A stretch of 64,000 nucleotides of DNA from Cohnella sp. SGD-V74 (GTDB taxonomy: Bacteria > Bacillota > Bacilli > Paenibacillales > Paenibacillaceae). The DNA lies in assembly GCF_003001675.1 (NCBI RefSeq), contig NZ_PVYW01000009.1:1-64000 (forward strand), given 5' to 3'. The notes under the pieces are model-generated. The model ran no database searches and had not been told where the DNA came from. It saw nothing but the letters and a program-made list of their open reading frames with translations. Positions 9,533-17,901 of this stretch are shown here, one piece after another. Each line of letters opens with the position of its first letter. The first letter of the stretch is position 1. The translations under genes and the position numbers were made by a program.

Positions 9533-10516
9533 ATGCGCAAAATCGCGATCGGAGGCATCGCCGCCGTTCTTCTCGCCGCGGCCGTCGGCGCCGTTTATTT
9601 GACGTTTTTCCATTCCTGGGCGGACAAGAGCAAGCCGATCGTGTTCGTTCCGAAGACGGTGGACGGGCGCATCGACTTCTGGCAGGTGCTCGGCCAAGGC
9701 GTCTACTTGGCGGCCAAGGAATTCGGGGAAGAGGTTCAGACGGTGGGCGCGATCGCCGAATCGGACATCGAAGGGCAGATCGCGCTGTTGGAGAAGGCGA
9801 TCGCGGAACGTCCGAAGGCGATCGTCCTGGCCGCTTCCGACTACAACTTGACGGTGCCGATCGCGACGAAGATCCGCGACGCGGGCATTCCGCTCATCAC
9901 CGTCGATTCCGGGCTGAACGGGGGCATCTCCCGCAGCTTTATCGCGACGGACAACTACAAGGCCGGGCGTCAGGCGGGAGAGGCGATGGCCAATCTGGCG
10001 ACCCGGGACGAGCCGATCGCCGTCGTCAGTTTCATGAAAGGCTCGAAGACGGCGATGGAGCGGGAGAGCGGGGTGCGGGACCGAATGAAGGAGGCGGGCA
10101 TGTCCGCCGTGGACGAGACGACGTACTATTCGGAGTCCTCGGTCGAGAAAGCGTACGAAATCGTGAAGGAGCTGCTTCTCGACAAGCCCGACTTGCGCGG
10201 GCTCGTCTGCTTGAACGAGATGACGACGGTCGGAGCGGCGCGGGCGGTCAAGGAACTGGGCTTCGACGGGCGGCTGAAGATGGTCGGCTTCGACAGCTCC
10301 ACCGAGGAGATTGCGTATTTGGAGGAAGGCGTCATTCAGGCGATCGTCGTCCAGAAGCCGTTTAATATGGGCTATCTGGCGATCAGGGCGGCGGTCGACG
10401 TCACCCGCGGCAGGAAGGTGGAGCCGCTGATCGATACCGGGTCGGAGCTGATCACGAAAGAGAATATGTACACGAAAGAAAACCAGAAGCTGCTGTTTCC
10501 ATTCGACGCCCAGTAG
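9533..10516 (+). CDS. Membrane-anchored sugar-binding protein, probable sensor subunit
   Basis: A 327-residue RbsB-like periplasmic-binding protein (Peripla_BP_4). Unlike the first one it has no lipobox: residues 4-24 form one uncleaved-looking hydrophobic anchor. The binding domain has DGRIDFWQVLGQGV, IPLITVDSGLNGG and KMVGFDSSTEEIA. It starts 16 bases after the kinase, preceded by GAGAGGGGAT, and has no permease next to it. Position and anchor suggest it presents sugar to the YesM-like kinase, as XylFII does for LytS in clostridial xylose sensing. That is an analogy, not proof; it could instead be a spare binding subunit. Confidence 0.85.
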   Translation: MRKIAIGGIAAVLLAAAVGAVYLTFFHSWADKSKPIVFVPKTVDGRIDFWQVLGQGVYLAAKEFGEEVQTVGAIAESDIEGQIALLEKAIAERPKAIVLAASDYNLTVPIATKIRDAGIPLITVDSGLNGGISRSFIATDNYKAGRQAGEAMANLATRDEPIAVVSFMKGSKTAMERESGVRDRMKEAGMSAVDETTYYSESSVEKAYEIVKELLLDKPDLRGLVCLNEMTTVGAARAVKELGFDGRLKMVGFDSSTEEIAYLEEGVIQAIVVQKPFNMGYLAIRAAVDVTRGRKVEPLIDTGSELITKENMYTKENQKLLFPFDAQ

Positions 10517-10590
10517 CGAGCAGCGGCCGGGGCGCTCCCCGCCGATAAGCCCGCCCGGCGGCGCCGGGCGGCGCGCGCAAAAGCGCGGAA

Positions 10591-10626
10591 GACGCCTCCT
10601 TACGTAGATAGACCGTAAGAGGCGTC
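10591..10626 (-). terminator. Hairpin at the end of the ATP-grasp operon
   Basis: GACGCCTCCTTACG (10591-10604) pairs with CGTAAGAGGCGTC (10614-10626) apart from one bulged base. The stop codon of the last ATP-grasp gene is inside the stem. Downstream on the minus strand is TTCCGCGCTTTT, a poor T-tract, so termination strength is unclear. A GC-rich palindrome without a T-run lies at 10552-10570, after the plus-strand binding-protein gene. Confidence 0.5.
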
Positions 10627-11814
10627 AGCGCCTTCCGCAGCTTCCGAGGACGAGCGATGCTCCGCAATCGCTCCGGCGCCGGCGGAGACGCCCGGCGGCG
10701 CTTTGGGGGCGCGCAAGCCGCGCTTCTCCCGGTAAGCCCACAGCGCGTATTCGATCGGGCGCACGATCGCCTTGCGATACACGTCCCGTTCCCCCGCTTG
10801 CTGGAATACTTCCCGCGAAGGCTTCGGATTGACCTCGATCAGCCAGATTCTTCCGTTCCTGTCGATAGCCAGATCGAGCGCCAGCTCGCACAGCGCCCCG
10901 TAAGTCGCTTCCAGGTGGCGCGCCACGTCGACTCCGAACGCTTCGGCCGTCTGGCGGATTTGCCGGATATCGTTCTCGCTGCCGATCCATTGCCGCAGCA
11001 GATCGTTCATCGACGCCGCCTCGCCTCCGCCGTGCAGGTTGGAGGTGATGCTGCGAAGAGGGCCGATCCGTCCCGCGCAGCCGGTCACTTCCCATACGCC
11101 GGAACCGTTTTTCTGCACGAGCATCCGATAGTCGTGCACCCTGCCGCTGGGCAGCTTGATGTTCAGCCCCTGCTGAACGATGTAGCGATCCCCCTTCTTA
11201 TCCCAGCTTTCCAGAGCGGACGCCAGGCGACCGCGCGAAATGTGCCTGGGCTGGACGATCGACCGGGAATGATTGCGCCCTTGCAGCAGCAAGGTGCCGT
11301 CCCGCGCGCGTTCGATGCGCAGAATGCCTCTGCCTCCGGTTCCGTTGATCGGCTTCAGGTAGACGGTCGGATATCTCTTCAGCAGGAGAGAGACGTCCTC
11401 CGGAGACTGGTACAGCTTCGTAGTCGGCAAGTGCGCGCGGAAGGCCGGCACTTTGCTTAGCGTGCGATAGACGGTCCATTTGTTGCGAAGAGGCCGGTTG
11501 AGAAAATGAAGATGGGAGTACCGCTTGCGGAAGGCAAGCAATTGCTCGAAGCGGTAGCTCTTCTGAATCCGGCAGCGGTCGTAGATGACGTTCGGGAAGC
11601 GAACCCAGCGCCGGCTCCATTTCTTCGTCTCCGTGTTGTACAGTTGGGCGCGGATAAGCCCTTTGGCGTCGTCAACGTCCTGCGGGGTAAATACGAAGAC
11701 GGACAGGCCGATCCGCTTGCCCGCCGCGATCATTTTCTCGTAAACCGGCCTTTCTTCCAACGCCTTCGATTCGTTCAAATAGAGAGTCAGTATGCCAAGC
11801 ACGGGCTGTCGCAC
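10600..11814 (-). CDS. YheC/YheD-family ATP-grasp protein 5 (short form)
   Basis: A 404-residue member of the ATPgrasp_YheCD family, which B. subtilis annotation links to the spore coat; no reaction is proven. Visible blocks: VLGILTLYLN at the N-terminus, YLKPINGTGGRGILRIER as the ATP-grasp nucleotide loop near residue 155, QQGLNIKL, and a C-terminal WLIEVNPKPSRE with metal-binding Glu and Asn. The fold predicts ATP-dependent ligation of a carboxylate to an amine or thiol. The start is GTG 11814, chosen because GGAGGTGAAC precedes it. It is last of five co-directional paralogues, with 80 bases separating it from its neighbour. Its C-terminal tail of about 35 Ala/Gly/Ser-rich residues is longer than in the sibling proteins. 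Confidence 0.85.
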   Translation of the reverse strand: MRQPVLGILTLYLNESKALEERPVYEKMIAAGKRIGLSVFVFTPQDVDDAKGLIRAQLYNTETKKWSRRWVRFPNVIYDRCRIQKSYRFEQLLAFRKRYSHLHFLNRPLRNKWTVYRTLSKVPAFRAHLPTTKLYQSPEDVSLLLKRYPTVYLKPINGTGGRGILRIERARDGTLLLQGRNHSRSIVQPRHISRGRLASALESWDKKGDRYIVQQGLNIKLPSGRVHDYRMLVQKNGSGVWEVTGCAGRIGPLRSITSNLHGGGEAASMNDLLRQWIGSENDIRQIRQTAEAFGVDVARHLEATYGALCELALDLAIDRNGRIWLIEVNPKPSREVFQQAGERDVYRKAIVRPIEYALWAYREKRGLRAPKAPPGVSAGAGAIAEHRSSSEAAEGADASYGLST

Positions 11815-11894
11815 GGCCGTTCACCTCCGCCCGGCGGAAGCGGCGGCCAGCGGCGGGCTGCCGCCCGGAGCAAGAGCAGGTACTTTGTTCGACG

Positions 11895-13067
11895 TCACGT
11901 GGCCACGCCTCCCCTGGATTCGTGCTTCAGCCGGTGCAAGTAGAGGCTGTATTGGAAAATGCGCTCCAGCGACTTGTTGCGAATGTGCGGTTCGTCGAAT
12001 TTCATCGGCTTCGAGTTCGCTTCGAAAAACCAGACGTGGCCGGTCGTATCCACGCCGAGGTCCATCGACATTTCGCATAGCCGGCTGTGCGCGGAGCGTT
12101 CGATTTGCTTGGCCAGCGTAATCGTCGTACCCTTGACCTTGCCGAGCACCTTGCCGGCTTTCTCCTGCCCGAACACCGATACGAGCAGCTTCTCCGGCTC
12201 GTCGATGTAGCCTCCGCGCGGCACGTGGGTCGTAATGCTGGAATCGCCGGCGACTCTCGCGCCGATGCCGGACAATTCCCATTGGCCGACGCCGTTCTTC
12301 TGCACGAGCGCCCGCAGGTCGAACGGCCGGTTGTTTACGCTCGCCAGCGAAATGCCCTGCTGGACGATGTACGGCTCTCCCAACCGTTCCGATTGCCGGG
12401 AGACGCGGTCCCACAGTCGTCTCATCGTCCCCGCGCGGAAAGTCCGGCTGCCTTTCTCTTCCTGGATTTGCAGGCGATAGGGCAGCTTCTTCTCCGGTTG
12501 CACGGTTACGGTCATAATGCCGACGCCGGCTTTGCCGCGGACCGGCTTGAGGTAGAGAAGGCGATGCTTCTTAAGAAGACCGCTCAGGACGAGCGAGTCG
12601 GTCAGCTTTTTCGTTTCCGGAATATAAGGCTTCGTCGCCTTGCTCTCGTTCAGCCACTGGAACAGCGACCACTTGTTGAAGAAACGCCGGTTGAACAGCC
12701 GAATGTCGGGCTGCTTCGCCAGGGCGGACAGCTTCTTCTTCACCCTCGGCAATCGCTCGTCTTCCCGCTGGGGAATCCGGTTGTATACGATGTGGGGGCG
12801 AGGAAACCACGCTTGCACCCACGTTTCGTCCGATTCGCGGTAAGTGAAGCCAAGCACCTTGTGCGCCTGAAGCTTCAGATTTTTTACGGTCACGACATAA
12901 GTGAGAATGCCCATCTGCTGCCCGGTCTGGATCAAATCCGCGAAGTTGCCCCGATTGCCCCGAAACAGTTGAATATCGTCTTCGATCGTAAGGATCGCGA
13001 CGACCGGCTTGTCGGCCGTCGCTTCCATTACGCCTGATTTGGTCGAGAGAGATTTAGGAATCGTCAA
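11895..13067 (-). CDS. YheC/YheD-family ATP-grasp protein 4 (short form)
   Basis: A 390-residue paralogue. It has VVAILTIEDDIQLFRGN near the N-terminus, the nucleotide loop YLKPVRGKAGVGIMTV, IVQQGISLASVNNRPFDLR, and a C-terminal MDLGVDTTGHVWFFEANS block with the metal-binding Glu and Asn. The start is TTG: GGAGGG lies 8 bases upstream, and the TTGA overlaps the preceding gene's stop by 4 bp, a coupling arrangement. Family membership is clear; the substrate is unknown. The nucleotide loop differs from those of its neighbours, so the five are diverged paralogues and not recent copies. Confidence 0.86.
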   Translation of the reverse strand: MTIPKSLSTKSGVMEATADKPVVAILTIEDDIQLFRGNRGNFADLIQTGQQMGILTYVVTVKNLKLQAHKVLGFTYRESDETWVQAWFPRPHIVYNRIPQREDERLPRVKKKLSALAKQPDIRLFNRRFFNKWSLFQWLNESKATKPYIPETKKLTDSLVLSGLLKKHRLLYLKPVRGKAGVGIMTVTVQPEKKLPYRLQIQEEKGSRTFRAGTMRRLWDRVSRQSERLGEPYIVQQGISLASVNNRPFDLRALVQKNGVGQWELSGIGARVAGDSSITTHVPRGGYIDEPEKLLVSVFGQEKAGKVLGKVKGTTITLAKQIERSAHSRLCEMSMDLGVDTTGHVWFFEANSKPMKFDEPHIRNKSLERIFQYSLYLHRLKHESRGGVAT

Positions 13068-14440
13068 GATTCATCCCTCCTGCGGAATTTACTTAGATAG
13101 AGGCAGTGCTCGAGAATGTATTCCAGCGAGGCTTTGCCCTGATCCTTCAAGGCGGGATGCTTGAAAATCGATCTGCCCGGCTTGGCGTTCGCTTCGAACA
13201 TCCACACATCGCCTTCGCGGTCGATGCCGATATCGAGGCCGAGCTCGCCGAGCTGGTGCGAATAGTTGCGTTCGATCGCTTCGGACAGCCGGACGGCGAC
13301 CGTCTTGGCTTCCTTCAGCACTTCTTCCGAACGCGCTCCGAACGTTCGGCCGAGCGCCTGCTCGGGCGTCATGAGCGAGCCTCCGTTTTTGATGTGCGTC
13401 GTGACGCTGCCGCGCCCGGCTTTCTTGGCGCCGATGCCGGCGACGACCCATTCGTTGCGGCCGTCCTTATGCATGTGAAACCGGAAGTCGATCGGACAAT
13501 TGTCGATTTCGACAAGGCGGATGCCTTGCTGGGCGACGTAATTGTTCAAGCTGCTTCCGTGCCTTGTCTTCAGCATCTTCATCAAGCTGCCGAAGGTGCT
13601 GAAGCGAAGCAGCACGTTGCCGCCGCTTCTGCGGTAGCGGATGAAGTAACCTTTGCGCGGATGGTAGGTCAGCCGGTAGATGCCGGCCCCCAGACTTCCC
13701 GCGCTCGGCTTGTAATACAGGAATTGATGCTTCTCCAGCAGCTCCTTGATTTTCTCCGGCGACGGATTGTTGACGGATTCGGGCAAGTGGCGGAGCGCTT
13801 CCGGATCGTTGTCGAGCAGCTTGTAGACGTCCGCTTTGTTGAAGAAGCTCCAGTTGAAGAACGGAATCTTCTTGCGGATAAAACGTTCGCGAAGCGACGT
13901 AATCGTTGCGCCCGTCTCCGCCCGCCGGCTCGGCAGCCGGTTGTAGATGACGTCGGGAAGCGGCACGACGCGCCGCGTCCAGCCTCCTCCTCCGTCGAGA
14001 AACCAGCCGTGAATCGTTTCTTGCTGCCAGTTGATGTCCCGCGGCGTAAACGCGAACATGTAAGCGCGTTTCTGGCCGAGGCCCAGCAGCTGCCTGACGA
14101 AGCCGGTCCGTTCTCCGAACGGGGCCGCGGAGGAGCGGGCTCCGCTGTCGGTCAGCACTCCGATCAGCGGGCCCAGCTGAATGTCTTCCCCTTCTTCCCC
14201 GACAAGATAGACGCTTCCCGACTTCGGAATCCGCACGGAACGGCGAAGCCCCGCGGACATGTACACGTGGTTGCCTTTGCGCTTGATGGTTCGAACCGTG
14301 GCGGGCACGACGTCTCTGCCGAGCTTGACGTTGACCGATTTACGTCCGCCCAGCTTGAGCAGCTTCGCAAGCGGGCTGGAGAACCATACGATACGTTCCG
14401 GCTGCTGTGTGAAATGGACGTTACAGATGGTCAAACTCAT
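13064..14440 (-). CDS. YheC/YheD-family ATP-grasp protein 3 (long form, YheD-like)
   Basis: A 458-residue paralogue with an extra N-terminal domain of about 90 residues (MSLTICNVHFTQQPERIVWF onwards) that is absent from the short forms. The shared part begins at LGPLIGVLTD, followed by YYKPSAGSLGAGIYRL, VAQQGIRLVEIDNCPIDFR and a terminal VWMFEANAKPGRSIF. GGGAGGGTAATTC gives a strong ribosome binding site before ATG 14440. It overlaps the end of the upstream paralogue by 20 bp. B. subtilis YheD is a similar long form annotated as spore-coat associated. The N-terminal domain may target the protein or bind a partner, which is inference. Confidence 0.87.
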   Translation of the reverse strand: MSLTICNVHFTQQPERIVWFSSPLAKLLKLGGRKSVNVKLGRDVVPATVRTIKRKGNHVYMSAGLRRSVRIPKSGSVYLVGEEGEDIQLGPLIGVLTDSGARSSAAPFGERTGFVRQLLGLGQKRAYMFAFTPRDINWQQETIHGWFLDGGGGWTRRVVPLPDVIYNRLPSRRAETGATITSLRERFIRKKIPFFNWSFFNKADVYKLLDNDPEALRHLPESVNNPSPEKIKELLEKHQFLYYKPSAGSLGAGIYRLTYHPRKGYFIRYRRSGGNVLLRFSTFGSLMKMLKTRHGSSLNNYVAQQGIRLVEIDNCPIDFRFHMHKDGRNEWVVAGIGAKKAGRGSVTTHIKNGGSLMTPEQALGRTFGARSEEVLKEAKTVAVRLSEAIERNYSHQLGELGLDIGIDREGDVWMFEANAKPGRSIFKHPALKDQGKASLEYILEHCLYLSKFRRRDES

Positions 14441-15593
14441 GAATTACCCTCCCAGGTGGTCGAAGCAAGATGGATTTGGCATAGGACAGAGGCTGCTCCG
14501 CCGCTGCCGCCGCTGCTTCTTCGCCGGCGGAGCCCATGGCGGCGCGACCGGGCTTGGAGTTGGCTTCCAGAAACCAAAGCTTGCCGCTCCGTTCTATTCC
14601 GAAGTCCAAACCGATTTCGGCGAATCTCCCAAAAGTTTGTTCCAGACGCGAGGCGATCGACGAAGACAGTCCGGCGATCTCCTCCAGCAGCTCGCTTCCC
14701 CGGCGTTCTCCGAACTGCGCGGCGAGCGCGGCGGCGGCCGAAGCGGCCGTTCCGCCCCCGTGCAGATTGGCCGTCACGGACGAGGGGGAACCGATTCGGG
14801 CGGCGACGCCGGTCAAGGACCATCTGCCTCTGCGGTTTTTCTGCATTAAGGCGCGCACGTCGTAGGGCTCTCCGGAGGAGCTCCTCAAATCCAGCATCGG
14901 CTGCATCAGATACAGCCTGCCGCCGATCCAGCGATCGACCCTGCGCAGCGCGTCCGCTTCGTCGGCGCAGCTCCGCGCGATCGGCCGGTTGCGGTCGTCC
15001 CTTCCGGTCAGCGCGACCGTTCCGTCCTGCCGGAGCGTCACGGCCAGCACCCGCTTGCCTTGGCTTCCGGCGACGGGCTTGAGGAAGGCGGACCGGTTAT
15101 GCTTGCGCAGCCAGGAGCCCAGAGAGGGAATGCCCTCGTAGATCGCCGTAGGCGGCAAGTAAGCCGACAGAGCGCGGTCACGTGCAAGCATCTCGCAGAC
15201 TTTTCCTTTATGCGGCAGCATTCCGTTGAGGAATACGAGCCTTTTGGCGGCTTGAACCGTCTTCAGGGCACGCCGATACCGCAGCTTCTCCTCCTCCGAG
15301 TCCGGCCAAGCGCGGTCGTAGACGACGGAAGGCAGCTTGCGCCTAGCCGGCTTCCAGTCCCGCAGCTTCTCATTCCAGATCCATCCCTTGACGGAATCGT
15401 CCCGCGGGTTCCACGTCCAGGGAGCGAAGGCGAACAGCCGAATGCCCAGCTTCTTGCCGATGACGGACAAACGCTTGACGTAACAGCTTTCGGCGAACGG
15501 CGGGCGGCCTTGACGCTCGCAGACGAGCACGCCGAGCTCTGCCGGCGAAGCGTGCGCGAGTACCGCCTCAGAAACCTGAAATGTACCGGGCAT
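14421..15593 (-). CDS. YheC/YheD-family ATP-grasp protein 2 (short form)
   Basis: A 390-residue paralogue with an N-terminal LGVLVCERQGRPPF block, the nucleotide loop FLKPVAGSQGKRVLAV, MQPMLDLRSSSGEPYDVR and a terminal LWFLEANSKPGRAAM. Two changes stand out: the usual QQG before the central strand is MQP, and the nucleotide loop ends in KRV where the others have a Gly. It may therefore be the most diverged of the set, though the metal-binding Glu and Asn remain. It overlaps the long-form gene upstream by 26 bp, and its own ATG has only a weak ribosome binding site, so coupled translation is likely. Confidence 0.84.
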   Translation of the reverse strand: MPGTFQVSEAVLAHASPAELGVLVCERQGRPPFAESCYVKRLSVIGKKLGIRLFAFAPWTWNPRDDSVKGWIWNEKLRDWKPARRKLPSVVYDRAWPDSEEEKLRYRRALKTVQAAKRLVFLNGMLPHKGKVCEMLARDRALSAYLPPTAIYEGIPSLGSWLRKHNRSAFLKPVAGSQGKRVLAVTLRQDGTVALTGRDDRNRPIARSCADEADALRRVDRWIGGRLYLMQPMLDLRSSSGEPYDVRALMQKNRRGRWSLTGVAARIGSPSSVTANLHGGGTAASAAAALAAQFGERRGSELLEEIAGLSSSIASRLEQTFGRFAEIGLDFGIERSGKLWFLEANSKPGRAAMGSAGEEAAAAAAEQPLSYAKSILLRPPGRVIHEFDHL

Positions 15594-16935
15594 ATTGGAT
15601 CAGCATCCGTACCGAGGGACGGATTTTTCCTTCCTTAAGCGGTGTGTTGTCGTTTTTCGAAGGCTTGGAATTCACCTCGAGCAGCCATACCCGGCCGGAC
15701 GTATCCAGCGCGAGATCGATGCCGAGCTCCGCGAAGTGCGCGGGAATGTACATATCGATGCCTCTGGCGATGTCCAGAGCGGCCCTCGACAGGCGCAAGG
15801 AAGCGTCTCCCCGAAACTGGACGGGAAGATTGGACTTGGCGACGGATTCCCGGACGGTCGACAGCGTGCCGCCTCTGGCCAGGTTGGAGACGAAGTGATG
15901 GCTGCCCGCCGTTCGGGCGACAATCGAGGTGATCGCCCATTTGCCGCTGGCGTTCTTCTGTGCGAGCGCCCTGTAATCGACCGGCCGCCCTCCGATTTCG
16001 ATCAAATGCAGCCCTTGCTGAATGAGATAACGGACGGTTTTCATCTTGCCGGCCAGCGTGGAGAACAGCTTCACCAGACTGCCGAACGTCTGCCGCTTCG
16101 TGCCCATGGCGGTGGCGTAAGACGCTTGCCAGCTGTCCGGGCCGAGACGGGATACGCGAATGATGCCTTTGCCGAGACTGCCCCTTACCGGCTTAAGGAA
16201 TACGGTGCTGTATCTGGAACACATGCTTTTGAGCATCGTATAGTTATGCAGGGAATGGGATTCCGGCAAGTACTTCTGCAAACCGATGTCTTTCTTGAGC
16301 GCGTCGAACACTTCCGACTTGTCGAGGAACTTCTCGTTGAACACGTGCGCGCCGAAGCGGCGTTTGATCTCTCCCATGAACTGCTGGACGATCGGTCTGT
16401 TCTCCAGCTTGCGGGAGGTGAGACGGTTGTTGACGACGTCGGGCGCCGGGAGCGATATCCTGTGCCAGCCTTTGGTGTACACCCAGCCTTCCACGGAGGA
16501 GAGACTTGACCCGATGGCGTTCGGAGTGAAAAAATACACGTATGCGCCTTGGCTTCGGCAAGCGTCCGTCAGCTCGCGGCAGAACATCGTGATATCCCCG
16601 AACGGTTTATCCGGCTGATTGGAATGATCCCGGCTGACCAACACGCCGATCAGCGGGCCAAGGGCGAGCGTCCGGGTCGAGGCCTGATACAGCAGCCGCA
16701 GCGGAGTGCCCGAGTAGATGCCCATCCGGCGGGCCAGCGTCTGGCTGATGCGCAGCCCCTCGTACCGGGGAACCGGAACGACGGTGACGGAATGGCGGAA
16801 AGAACCGAACTGCAGGGCAAGATGCTGCTGGGCGGGTATTCTCCACTGCTTCATCAGGGATTCCCCCAGCATCAGGACGTCGTCGGACAGAATGCCGGAA
16901 CTGACGACATGGACGTCGATTTTCGGGGTGGACAT
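15568..16935 (-). CDS. YheC/YheD-family ATP-grasp protein 1 (long form, YheD-like)
   Basis: A 455-residue long form and the first gene of the five-gene operon. The N-terminal domain of about 100 residues includes FRHSVTVVPVPRYEGLRIS. The shared part starts at LGPLIGVLVS and has FLKPVRGSLGKGIIRVSR, LIQQGLHLIEIGGRPVDYR and a terminal VWLLEVNSKPSKND. The start is ATG 16935 with GGAAGGAGTACGAAAC upstream; a possible start six codons earlier would lie over the ribosome binding site. Operon position implies its promoter lies in the 207-bp gap before the divergent methyltransferase gene, where I could not fix a clear consensus. Confidence 0.87.
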   Translation of the reverse strand: MSTPKIDVHVVSSGILSDDVLMLGESLMKQWRIPAQQHLALQFGSFRHSVTVVPVPRYEGLRISQTLARRMGIYSGTPLRLLYQASTRTLALGPLIGVLVSRDHSNQPDKPFGDITMFCRELTDACRSQGAYVYFFTPNAIGSSLSSVEGWVYTKGWHRISLPAPDVVNNRLTSRKLENRPIVQQFMGEIKRRFGAHVFNEKFLDKSEVFDALKKDIGLQKYLPESHSLHNYTMLKSMCSRYSTVFLKPVRGSLGKGIIRVSRLGPDSWQASYATAMGTKRQTFGSLVKLFSTLAGKMKTVRYLIQQGLHLIEIGGRPVDYRALAQKNASGKWAITSIVARTAGSHHFVSNLARGGTLSTVRESVAKSNLPVQFRGDASLRLSRAALDIARGIDMYIPAHFAELGIDLALDTSGRVWLLEVNSKPSKNDNTPLKEGKIRPSVRMLIQYARYISGF

Positions 16936-17142
16936 GTTTCGTACTCCTTCCACCTTTGCGAATGTCGCGGAGAAGGCTTCTAGGCTTCCTTCCCGGGGGC
17001 TAGCGAGAATACTCCATCATATGAGGACATCTATCCATCGGTGATTGCCCCGGTTCGATTGGGACTGGCGCATAACGGGCGCACAATTGAGCGCGAAGGC
17101 TGTCCGCCGAGGGCATAGAAGTGTCGAAAGGGATTTCGTTGC

Positions 17143-17901
17143 ATGCGAGACTGGTTCAAGGAAAGCTTCGGAGAAGATTATAAAATCGTCTACCGGCACC
17201 GAAGCCGGGCCGACGCGGCGCGGGAAATCGGGGCGATGACGCGGTGGATGGAGCTTCGTCCCGGCTCCGCGGTCGTGGACGTCGGCTGCGGCATGGGCAG
17301 GCATGCGATGGCGCTCGGAAAATTGGGCTATAACGTCACCGGATTGGACCTGTCCGAGGCGCTGCTGCGCGAGGCCCAGCGAGCCGATGCGGAAGGGATC
17401 GTCAATTGGGTGCGGGGGGATATGCGAAGCTTGCCGTTCCCGGAGGCGTCGTTCGACGCGGCGGTGAACTGGTTCACCTCGTTCGGTTATTTCTCGGACG
17501 AGCGGGACAACGGGAAGGCGCTTCGGGAGATCGGCAGAGTGCTGAAGCCGGGAGGCAGGTTTCTGATCGACTTCCTGAATCCGGGCGACGTGAAGCGTCA
17601 TCTCGTTCCGGAGTCGGAACGGATAGACGGGCCGAGCGGCTGCCTGATCCGGGAGCGACGGGAGATCGAAGGCGATTTCGTCGTCAAAAGGATCGAAGTG
17701 ATACCGCCCGTGCAGGAAGGGGATGCGGGCGACGCAAGAAGATACGAGGAGCGCGTCCGCTTGATCGGGTTGCGTAAGTTCGAGGGGATGCTGGACGAGG
17801 CCGGCCTCGTTCTGGAACGGGTTTACGGGGATTACGAAGGCGGCCCTTACCGGGAGACGAGTTCCAAACGTTTGATTATGCTGGGGAGATGCGGACGATG
17901 A
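17143..17901 (+). CDS. Class I SAM-dependent methyltransferase
   Basis: A 252-residue protein with a Rossmann-fold methyltransferase core. Motif I is VVDVGCGMGRHA (around residue 44), the acidic loop is VTGLDLS, and the post-motif strands include VRGDMRSLPFPEASFDAAV and IGRVLKPGGRFLIDF. It fits the Methyltransf_11/25 group, and the substrate cannot be read from the sequence. It overlaps the next gene by 4 bp (ATGA), so the two are likely made together. I see no strong ribosome binding site before ATG 17143; an AAAGGGA lies 8 bases upstream. Confidence 0.88.
   Translation: MRDWFKESFGEDYKIVYRHRSRADAAREIGAMTRWMELRPGSAVVDVGCGMGRHAMALGKLGYNVTGLDLSEALLREAQRADAEGIVNWVRGDMRSLPFPEASFDAAVNWFTSFGYFSDERDNGKALREIGRVLKPGGRFLIDFLNPGDVKRHLVPESERIDGPSGCLIRERREIEGDFVVKRIEVIPPVQEGDAGDARRYEERVRLIGLRKFEGMLDEAGLVLERVYGDYEGGPYRETSSKRLIMLGRCGR

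Noticed and set aside
13106..15082. A 658-codon plus-strand frame across the ATP-grasp genes
   Set aside because: It is a shadow of two minus-strand genes with conserved ATP-grasp motifs.
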